Assembly (NCBI GenBank): GCA_024274855.1
Contig: JAJSAJ010000289.1
Span: forward strand, 1 to 9,396
Source of the DNA: Planctomycetota bacterium
GTDB lineage: Bacteria > Planctomycetota > Planctomycetia > Pirellulales > Pirellulaceae
Reading direction: 5' to 3'
Length of the DNA stretch: 9,396 bases
Shown in pieces: positions 1 to 5,439 of this stretch; within the stretch, counting starts at the first letter, position 1; every line of letters starts with the position of its first letter. The translations under genes were made by a program, and so were the position numbers. The notes under the pieces are model-generated. The model ran no database searches, had not been told where the DNA came from, and worked only from the letters and a program-made list of their open reading frames with translations.

Positions 1-113
1 ACGCGAGCACCGTGGAGTGTGTAAGAGATTTGGCGGGTGAGTGTTGAAAGATATCTGTCCACTATACTGATGGCATGTAACCGTTCACGGCGAGAGTGCG
101 TGGAGGGGTAGTT

Positions 114-141
114 ATCATTTATCATTTATCATTTATCATTT
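114..141. repeat. Four perfect tandem copies of heptamer atcattt
   Basis: Exactly four head-to-tail copies of atcattt occupy 114-120, 121-127, 128-134 and 135-141. The bases just upstream (gtt) give a fifth partial unit. The array resembles the short tandemly repeated heptanucleotides described in cyanobacteria, and is AT-rich compared with its surroundings. Its reverse complement pattern recurs at 231-261. Confidence 0.9.
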
Positions 142-145
142 GGCA

Positions 146-189
146 GTTATCAGTTGGCCGTTATCAGTTGGCCGTTGGCCGTTATCAGT
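146..189. repeat. 14-bp tandem repeat gttatcagttggcc
   Basis: Two perfect copies of gttatcagttggcc lie at 146-159 and 160-173. They are followed by the half unit gttggcc (174-180) and the partial unit gttatcagt (181-189). The 14-mer is itself two related 7-mers, so this continues the heptamer periodicity of the adjacent atcattt array with a different word. No coding role is apparent. Confidence 0.88.
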
Positions 190-230
190 GGAAAGAGTAT
201 GGCCCCGCTGCGCTGCCTCTCTCGATGATG

Positions 231-261
231 AATGAGTAATGTCAAATGACTAATGATAAAT
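231..261. repeat. Degenerate heptamer array aatgaNN, inverted to 114-141
   Basis: Consecutive 7-base units aatgagt, aatgtca, aatgact and aatgata run from 231 to 258. They are variants of aaatgat, the reverse complement of the atcattt unit at 114-141. The two arrays therefore form loosely inverted arms around about 90 bp that includes the 14-bp tandem. This suggests a compact composite or MITE-like element, but no target-site duplication was identified. Confidence 0.65.
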
Positions 262-351
262 CGGGCGTGTGGGAAATCGGGAAGAACTCCGGTACTGACG
301 CGATGGCGGACGAAAACCCCGTGAACGACTACGATGGCATATGCAGGACAA

Positions 352-381
352 CGTGAACAGGAGATAACGTAACCGTTCACG
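352..381. repeat. Inverted repeat cgtgaacag...ccgttcacg
   Basis: The arms at 352-360 (cgtgaacag) and 373-381 (ccgttcacg) match at 8 of 9 positions around a 12-nt loop containing gagataacgtaa. The same word appears inverted at 77-90 (gtaaccgttcacgg) and direct at 320-329 (cgtgaacgac) and 492-512 (cgtgaacggctacgagataac). This is a small dispersed repeat family rather than an isolated palindrome. Confidence 0.6.
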
Positions 382-408
382 AAATGTAGGCGGCCGGTTC
401 GCTTCCAA

Positions 409-486
409 GGGGTCAGACCCATTTTCGGCGACAAAATGCGTTCGCGTAAAGAAACACTTTCTCCGCCGAAAATTGCGTCAGACCCC
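409..486. repeat. Imperfect ~22-bp inverted repeat, REP/MITE-like hairpin
   Basis: The left arm (409-430, starting ggggtcagaccc and ending attttcggcg) is the near reverse complement of the right arm (464-486, starting cgccgaaaatt and ending cagacccc). About 20 of 22 positions match, with one single-base bulge. The 33-nt spacer contains a small aaag...cttt stem. The terminal ggggtcagaccc word is nearly palindromic. In many bacteria such GGGGTCWGACCC-type words occur in REP-like elements mobilised by RAYT transposases. That family assignment is inference, and no transposase lies in the window. Confidence 0.6.
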
Positions 487-570
487 AGCGGCGTGAACGG
501 CTACGAGATAACAGAGACAACAGAAAGGACTTGCTCTCCGTCTCCTCTCCTTCCTCCTGGTCAATCTTTA

Positions 571-631
571 CGACGTTCCGGCCATGGCGTTTCCCTCATG
601 GATAGATACGTTGAACGTGGCCGTAACGTCG
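571..631. repeat. 16-bp inverted repeat upstream of the ThuA-fusion gene
   Basis: The arms at 571-586 (cgacgttccggccatg) and 616-631 (cgtggccgtaacgtcg) are complementary at 14 of 16 positions, with a 29-nt loop. The structure ends about 110 nt before the start codon at 741. It could be part of the 5' leader, a regulator-bound palindrome or another repeat element. No run of T follows, so it is not an ordinary terminator. Confidence 0.5.
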
Positions 632-697
632 CCAGAGGCAGCCCGCACCACACGCAGGGTCGAATGATGAGAACGAAGCGAACGTCATGTAACTCAA

Positions 698-713
698 GCG
701 GCAGACGTGCCGC
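698..713. repeat. Small perfect hairpin before the ThuA-fusion gene
   Basis: gcggca and tgccgc form a perfect 6-bp stem around a gacg loop. It ends 12 nt before the ribosome binding site of the gene at 741. The position is suitable for influencing translation initiation, but a stem this short may be chance. Confidence 0.35.
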
Positions 714-740
714 ATTAGACTGAAAAAGAGGAGCCATTTC

Positions 741-2459
741 ATGAAATACACTTCTCAGTTTCTGCTGAGCATCGTCTGCCTGCTCTCTTGCTCGATCGGT
801 TTACTCGCCCAGGGCCCGTACGCCCCTCTTTCCGACCAGGCGAAGAAACAAGTAGATCTCGCGCTGCCAACGAAGGCACCTGCCACGCCCGACAAGCCAC
901 GGCGGCTTCTTATCTATGACGGCAACGTCGCCTACGGCGGGCATCGATCGATAGCCTACGCGAACTACGCCTTCACGCAGATGGGCAAGAACACCGGCTC
1001 GTTCACCACCGTGGTTTCCCGAAACCCTTCCGTCTTTCGGAAAGAAACTCTCAAGACGTTCGATGCTGTCTGCTTGAACAACACAGTCGGCAACCTGTTT
1101 GCCGATCCCAAGCTCCGCCAGAACCTGTTGAATTTCGTTCTTGCCGGAGGTGGGCTTCTGGGCATCCATGGAACGCCGGTCGCCTTTACCGATTTCGCGC
1201 ACGGAGCCAAGGAAACGTGGCCCGAGTTCGGATGCATGCTTGGCGGGCGAGGCGCTTCACATTTGACCCAGGACGAACATGTTTTCATTAAGAACGACTC
1301 CCCCGACCATCCGCTCAACCACCCTTTCAGGGAAAAAGGATTCGAACACGTCAGCGAGTTTTTTCGAGTGCATGGCCCGTACTCGCGCGACCGACTCCAT
1401 ATCCTGCTGAGCATCGATACGGCCAAGACGCAGCTTCCCGCGAAAGGGACACACCCGGGCCTCGAGCGTGCCGACAATGACTATGCACTTGCATGGACGC
1501 GGAACTACGGTCGCGGGCGTGTGGTCTATTGCACGATTGGCCATAGCCCAAACGACTTCATGAACCGCAAGATTCTGGCGTTCTACCTGGGAGCCATCCA
1601 GTTCATCATGGGTGACCTTCCTGGCTCAACAACACCAAGCAATCGGCTAAGTCCGGCCGTTCTTGCTCGCGAAAAGCTCGGCTGGAAACTGGGCCTTACC
1701 GCGTGGGGCTTGCATGAGTTCACTCTGTTCGAAACCATCGACAAAACCAGACAACTCGGCCTGGCGTACATCGGCGGTTTGAGCTTCCAGAAAGTGAGCA
1801 AGGAGATTCCCAAGAACTTTGACTGCAATCTGACAGAGGATGAACTGAGTCAGGTACGACTGAAGATGAACGAGGCCGGCATCCGAATGCCGACCTGCTT
1901 TTATGCAGCCATTCCCGGCGACGAGGCGGGATGCCGAAAGGTCTTTGAATTCGGTCGACACATGGGAATCGAGACGTTCATTTCCGAACCGCCTCCGGAA
2001 TCGCTCGATGTGATCGAGCGTTTCTGTGACGAGTACGATATCCAGCTTGCCATTCACAATCATGGCCCAAAACAATCGCCCATCTATTGGCGACCCGAAG
2101 GGATCCTGAAAGTGTGCAAGGGACGTAGCAAACGCATCGGTGCCTGTCCCGATACAGGCTATTGGATCCGTTCCGGGATCGACCCGATCGAAGGTGTCCG
2201 AAAACTGGGCGACCGCCTGCTAACGATCCAGCCGCATGACCTGAACGTGCTGTCGTCCGACGGACACGATGTGCCGTGGGGAACAGGCAAGGCGAGATTC
2301 GCCGAACTGGTTCGCGAACTCCATCGTCTCGGTATCAAGCCAACTCTGTTCGGTGTCGAGTATTCATACAACTACTCGGACAACTTGACGGAAACGGCCG
2401 AGTGTATTGAGTTCTTCAATCGGCTTAGTCTGAAAATCGCACCGGCCGAGAGAAACTAG
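741..2459 (+). CDS. Exported ThuA-domain / xylose isomerase-like TIM-barrel fusion protein
   Basis: A 572-residue protein of two fused enzyme-like domains. The first ~25 residues are a signal peptide (KYTSQ, then a hydrophobic stretch ending LLAQG). Residues ~55-292 read as a ThuA-like domain (glutamine-amidotransferase-like fold, family of the trehalose-utilisation protein), with GGGLLGIHG near 136-144, HPGL at 238-241 and RGRVVYCTIGHSP at 258-270. Residues ~313-562 read as a sugar-phosphate isomerase/epimerase TIM barrel (AP-endonuclease-2 superfamily). Plausible metal ligands are E416 (SEPP), H439/H441 (HNHG), D471 (CPDTGYW), H499 (QPHD) and E540 (GVEYS). ThuA-type proteins have been linked to disaccharide and 3-keto-sugar metabolism, so a role in processing modified sugars outside the cytoplasm is likely, but the substrate is unknown. 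The start is set by AAGAGGAG at 726-733, 7 nt before ATG. The gene stands alone and converges on the minus-strand genes. Confidence 0.9.
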   Translation: MKYTSQFLLSIVCLLSCSIGLLAQGPYAPLSDQAKKQVDLALPTKAPATPDKPRRLLIYDGNVAYGGHRSIAYANYAFTQMGKNTGSFTTVVSRNPSVFRKETLKTFDAVCLNNTVGNLFADPKLRQNLLNFVLAGGGLLGIHGTPVAFTDFAHGAKETWPEFGCMLGGRGASHLTQDEHVFIKNDSPDHPLNHPFREKGFEHVSEFFRVHGPYSRDRLHILLSIDTAKTQLPAKGTHPGLERADNDYALAWTRNYGRGRVVYCTIGHSPNDFMNRKILAFYLGAIQFIMGDLPGSTTPSNRLSPAVLAREKLGWKLGLTAWGLHEFTLFETIDKTRQLGLAYIGGLSFQKVSKEIPKNFDCNLTEDELSQVRLKMNEAGIRMPTCFYAAIPGDEAGCRKVFEFGRHMGIETFISEPPPESLDVIERFCDEYDIQLAIHNHGPKQSPIYWRPEGILKVCKGRSKRIGACPDTGYWIRSGIDPIEGVRKLGDRLLTIQPHDLNVLSSDGHDVPWGTGKARFAELVRELHRLGIKPTLFGVEYSYNYSDNLTETAECIEFFNRLSLKIAPAERN

Positions 2460-2591
2460 TTGGGCAGTGTTACTTTTGTGATGTCGCGAACATAGAAGGC
2501 CAGGATAGACGGGAAGTCAAGGCCCCTACCGAGCAGAGTTCGGCGGGTACGAAGAGACGATGCAACCAATATCTTCTGGCGGTCATGTGAG

Positions 2592-2675
2592 CCAAAGTGG
2601 CGATGTCCAAACAGCCAGTCGTCGCCGGCACAACACTACAGAACGACATACCCAACGAAGTACATGCCACTTTGG
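2592..2675. repeat. Perfect 10-bp inverted repeat ccaaagtggc / gccactttgg
   Basis: The arms at 2592-2601 and 2666-2675 are exact reverse complements separated by 64 nt. The bases next to the arms (gatgt on one side, acatg on the other) extend the symmetry imperfectly. The wide spacing fits the ends of a small element or a long-loop hairpin better than a terminator. Confidence 0.55.
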
Positions 2676-2701
2676 AGAAATGCAAAGGATGATCGAGACA
2701 C

Positions 2702-2739
2702 TCGAAAGAGGCACGAGAATGCGGCAACTCGTCTTTCGA
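2702..2739. repeat. Interrupted hairpin tcgaaaga...tctttcga
   Basis: An 8-bp perfect outer stem (2702-2709 with 2732-2739) continues, after a 4-nt one-sided bulge, into a 4-bp inner stem (cgag 2714-2717 with ctcg 2728-2731) around a 10-nt loop. No T-run follows on either strand, so its function is unclear. It may stabilise the 3' end of a transcript. Confidence 0.5.
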
Positions 2740-2758
2740 ACAATCGCAGCTAGGAAGG

Positions 2759-2796
2759 TGTCGAACAACCAACTTGGTTGACGACACACTATTTTT
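2759..2796 (+). terminator. Weak candidate rho-independent terminator for the ThuA-fusion gene
   Basis: tgtcg (2759-2763) and caacca (2766-2771) pair with tggttg (2775-2780) and cgaca (2782-2786), giving an 11-bp stem with a small internal loop and a 3-nt loop. Five T residues follow at 2792-2796, about 6 nt after the stem. It lies 300 nt beyond the stop codon at 2459, and the T-run is short and offset. Termination here is only a possibility. Confidence 0.3.
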
Positions 2797-2817
2797 GCCA
2801 ACCATTCCATGGCTGGC
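2797..2817 (-). repeat. Hairpin just past the lipoprotein gene
   Basis: gccaacca and tggctggc can pair over 8 positions around a ttcca loop. The single mismatch on the plus strand becomes a G-U pair in the minus-strand transcript, so the structure is better for the minus gene that ends at 2860. No T-run follows in that direction. It may act as a 3' stabiliser or pause site. Confidence 0.35.
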
Positions 2818-2859
2818 TTCGCCCGCAACCGTTGACGGAAGTCGTTCTTGAGCTGGTCC

Positions 2860-4971
2860 TCAGTGTTCTTCTTTCACGACATACCGACCCGGCTGCCCAT
2901 CCTCAAAACGCGTCCAGCCAACCAGTTTTCCCGCGTCGTCGTAGCGGTAGACATCATGCCAAGGATGCGGCACCTCAAGACGCTGGTCGACGAAGTTTTT
3001 TACTTCTCCGCGGCGCAGGAAAGCCGGGAACAGCAAGTGGCTCATGATGGCCAGGTTCATTCGCTCCACCTGGTACACTTCGTATTTGGTCAGCGTCGTG
3101 GCGCCGGGAACGGCCGATCGCAGCTTGCCTGCCTTGGCAATACCGATCGCCGCAAGTTTCTCCCTGGCCATTAAAAAGTTGGCCTTCCCTTTTTTGTCCG
3201 AGCAGGCATCGGCCAAGGCGTCAATTACAGCCGTGTTGTCAAAGTACAAGTTCAAGTTCGCCCGAATCGCGTTCAACGCGCGTTCCAAAACGGCTTTCAC
3301 CGACGCGCCAATGGCCGGATCCGCCGCCGTCAGCGCCTTTGCCAGTGCCTCCTGGATCCGGCGCTGCTCGGCACGCTGTTGCTTGGAAAGCTTGCCTTTG
3401 ACCGTGAGCGTGGCCGAATACTCTGGACGGAATACTTCAGCAACGCGCGCCACCGCAACAAGCTGATCGGAAGTGAGTTGTTTCCTCAGAAGGTCCGAGC
3501 CAAGGCCCGCGGCATCTTTCCCAAGCAGCGAGAACAGCGCCGGCCAGTCGGAAATGTCGTACCTGCTGCCGAACAACTGTGTGGCAGACGACGTGTCATA
3601 CCCGATCCGTGTATCCCCCGCCGCACGGTAAACGTCCAATAGCCGCCCGTTCTGGTCGTACGTCCGGGCCTCCGAGTCCAGGTAACACACGGTAACGAAC
3701 CCGGGTGCCGAATAACTGGATCCATTATGCACGAAAACTCCGATGTCGACGCGGTTGGACTGCATGACCGAGCCAGGACTGATCGGTCGACGATCATGGT
3801 AGGAAATCGTCAACTCAGCAGTCGCTCCACCGTCCGAAAGCTTGACCCTGATGCGATCCGTATCGCCTCGCAAGATGACCCAATGATAGTCAAGGTCCTT
3901 TTTGTTGATGTCGGCACTTCGTTTAGCACTGACAACGATATGTTTCTCGAACTCTCGACTCCGGTGAATGCGTGCGATCACCACGGGCGTATCGGCAAGT
4001 TTTTCCGACCGCTGCGCGCCCTGTTCGGCCGTGAAATCCTCACCCAGCACCTCCAGTTGCACGATCGGTGGAATCGTATCGACGGTCATATTTTGCGCCA
4101 AATGGATCATCCGCATGGAATCGAGTTTTTTGCCGTCAAACACCGGTGGATGCGCCTTGCCCGACAGGTAGTCCGCAGGGTCGTGAACCTCTTTGTAGCA
4201 ACGGCGCAAGATGTACTGCAGCGTCGGCATCAGAAGCTTTTTGTCAATCAGGGTTTCCTTCACCTTCGGCCGGAAAGCCGCCATGGTATAAGCAAACGCC
4301 TGGAGAAACGCGCGATCCGATCCGGACGAACCTTGCGAAATAACCAAATAGGGCGTGTTCGTTGGATAGAGATCCCCATAACCGGTTCGCCCGTCATGCC
4401 CCGGGTCGTAATCACGGTGCTCGGGATAAACGTAGAGATTGTTGGCGCGGTACTGCGCATACAGAAAGGCAACTCCCTGCGGCACGACGTAGTAATGACG
4501 TGGATTGCTGCCACCCCGATTCGGCGGCGCTGAAGTCGAGGAATTGCCTAGCGTTACGAACGGCAGCAGTTTTCGTTGCACCGCCCAATCGGCACGACGG
4601 GCAATCTCTTCCTTGGGATACGATACCTGCTTCATTTGCGGGTGGTTCGTGCCGATGTTCAATTTCGAGTGCCCGCGGTCGCGGTTGTCATACCAGTCAC
4701 CCACATTGCCCGCCGCTCGCCTTGCTTCCCACCACCGGTTGATCAACTTGCCTTCCGGTGTTCGATGATTCGCGGGCCGCGGAAGCGACTGAGTGATCGG
4801 TGGCTGCGCGCACGCAGAAATGCCGACGGCCACGGACCCAAGAACCAGCATGACTCGACTGATCACTGTCGACCAACTCGCGAACCGGAACGCTTGCTTT
4901 CCACAAAGGGTTCGCTGCGGAACCGTTTCGGCTCGATGAGCCATGGCGCACTCCGCGCATCGTTGCTTCAT
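2860..4971 (-). CDS. Large conserved-type hypothetical protein, putative lipoprotein
   Basis: A 703-residue protein of unknown function. A long N-region (~35 residues), common in planctomycete exported proteins, precedes a hydrophobic segment (~40-53) ending VAVGISAC. ISAC fits a lipobox with Cys54 as the lipidated residue. Residues ~90-260 are rich in aromatics and conserved-looking motifs (GDWYDNRDRGHS, VTLGNSS, YAQYRANNLYVYPEHRDYDPG). Residues ~300-445 look like a beta-sandwich or PKD-like module (YHWVILRGDTDRIRVKL, ELTISYHDRRP, RVDIGVFVHNG, ending RTYDQNGRLLDVY). Residues ~490-620 are helical and charged, including KLSKQQRAEQRRIQEAL. I recall similar unnamed proteins in planctomycetes and verrucomicrobia but cannot name a family, and no catalytic site is evident. 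The ATG at 4971 is supported by AGAAGGA 7 nt upstream. It lies 468 nt downstream of the sulfatase gene on the same strand, so it may share or have its own transcript. Confidence 0.85.
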   Translation of the reverse strand: MKQRCAECAMAHRAETVPQRTLCGKQAFRFASWSTVISRVMLVLGSVAVGISACAQPPITQSLPRPANHRTPEGKLINRWWEARRAAGNVGDWYDNRDRGHSKLNIGTNHPQMKQVSYPKEEIARRADWAVQRKLLPFVTLGNSSTSAPPNRGGSNPRHYYVVPQGVAFLYAQYRANNLYVYPEHRDYDPGHDGRTGYGDLYPTNTPYLVISQGSSGSDRAFLQAFAYTMAAFRPKVKETLIDKKLLMPTLQYILRRCYKEVHDPADYLSGKAHPPVFDGKKLDSMRMIHLAQNMTVDTIPPIVQLEVLGEDFTAEQGAQRSEKLADTPVVIARIHRSREFEKHIVVSAKRSADINKKDLDYHWVILRGDTDRIRVKLSDGGATAELTISYHDRRPISPGSVMQSNRVDIGVFVHNGSSYSAPGFVTVCYLDSEARTYDQNGRLLDVYRAAGDTRIGYDTSSATQLFGSRYDISDWPALFSLLGKDAAGLGSDLLRKQLTSDQLVAVARVAEVFRPEYSATLTVKGKLSKQQRAEQRRIQEALAKALTAADPAIGASVKAVLERALNAIRANLNLYFDNTAVIDALADACSDKKGKANFLMAREKLAAIGIAKAGKLRSAVPGATTLTKYEVYQVERMNLAIMSHLLFPAFLRRGEVKNFVDQRLEVPHPWHDVYRYDDAGKLVGWTRFEDGQPGRYVVKEEH

Positions 4972-5439
4972 CCTATCGTCCTTCTTTTCTCAAATGGGCT
5001 TTGCCCGGTACCGTGAAGCATGCCGAGTTTGCTGTCGAAGAATCGTTCGCCATCGACGATCGTAAAGAGAGTCGCCAACACACCGCGGCGGACCCCCACA
5101 ATCGTAACACGATTGAGAAACCCCAAACACCCCTTTCCGAGGCCGAAAACAAACCACCGGCAGGTATCGTTGTCCACCCTGCTCCGCTTCGCCTCTCGCG
5201 GTTGTGTCGCCACGTTTTCCCACCGGCGAGACGTTGTCGATGGCGATGGTCGTCGACGTGTCCACGAGTACCTGACCGTCCCAGTTCAAGATGCCGTGAT
5301 TCCGCCAATCACAATGACAAGAGTCTGCGTGCCTTGGAAATCGTACTGGTCCATCGAACGCAGCAACGACATTGCCTCACCCAAACAACGCAGCCTGCCG
5401 CGTCAATAGTACAGCCGCAACAATAATACGGTTTCCCGT
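4972..5439. other. 468-nt gap between sulfatase and lipoprotein genes
   Basis: No clear gene. On the minus strand three overlapping short frames are open. The most notable is an 81-codon frame from a GTG at 5213 to a TGA at 4968, whose stop overlaps the next gene's start as ATGA. None resembles a family I know. Part of another frame (~5195-5289, ILNWDGQVLVDTSTTIAIDN) reads like real protein, so decayed coding sequence is possible. Immediately after the sulfatase stop is a 4-bp stem with a GAAA loop in the transcript (5428-5439), followed by an AT-rich run, which is too weak to call a terminator. Confidence 0.5.
4979..4985 (-). promoter_or_regulatory. Ribosome binding site fixing the lipoprotein start
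   Basis: In the transcript, AGAAGGA lies 7 nt before the ATG at 4971. Alternative starts closer to the hydrophobic segment (ATG at 4944, GTG at 4866, ATG at 4851) would give a more ordinary signal-peptide length. I saw no comparable site just before the GTG at 4866, and did not examine the other two in detail. The upstream start, with its long N-region, is preferred. Confidence 0.6.

Larger units (their letters stand above)
1..740. other. Repeat-rich intergenic region, no convincing gene
   Basis: No reading frame here looks like a real protein. The longer open frames run across tandem repeats and hairpins and translate into low-complexity or arginine/serine-rich nonsense. The content is short repeats: heptamer arrays, a 14-bp tandem, an imperfect 78-nt hairpin, several copies of a 'cgtgaac' word and two further inverted repeats, each listed separately. 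The last ~100 nt must hold the leader of the gene starting at 741. I see a ribosome binding site but no promoter I would defend. Confidence 0.75.
2460..2859. other. Convergent intergenic region with several inverted repeats
   Basis: This 400-nt gap lies between the ends of two convergent genes. I see no convincing gene. It holds four inverted repeats, at 2592-2675, 2702-2739, 2759-2786 and 2797-2817. They could end transcription from either side or be small repeat elements. A 59-codon open stretch on the minus strand (2456-2635) has no ATG start and was not called. Confidence 0.65.

Noticed and set aside
111..262. CRISPR array
   Set aside because: The repeat units are 7 or 14 bp and contiguous with no unique spacers, and no cas gene is present.
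150..434. Open minus-strand frame of 94 codons
   Set aside because: It runs through the 14-bp tandem and the REP-like hairpin, its C-terminus is just translated repeats (LITANGQLITAN), and no start signal or family resemblance is seen.
436..723. Open plus-strand frame of 95 codons ahead of the ThuA-fusion gene
   Set aside because: It crosses the right arm of the hairpin at 464-486, is rich in R, S and G with no hydrophobic core, and has no convincing ribosome binding site.
2456..2635. 59-codon open minus-strand stretch (reads ...SILAFYVRDITKVTLPN to a stop)
   Set aside because: It looks somewhat protein-like but has no ATG, is bounded by stops and contains an inverted repeat. It could be a remnant, but nothing supports a gene.
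3727..4533. 268-codon plus-strand frame opposite the lipoprotein gene
   Set aside because: It is a shadow of the minus-strand gene: the 703-codon frame has a signal peptide, a good ribosome binding site and coherent motifs, whereas this one has none.
5428..5439. Terminator directly after the sulfatase stop
   Set aside because: The stem is only 4 bp with a GAAA loop, and the following sequence is AT-rich but lacks a T-run. Readthrough to the next gene cannot be excluded.
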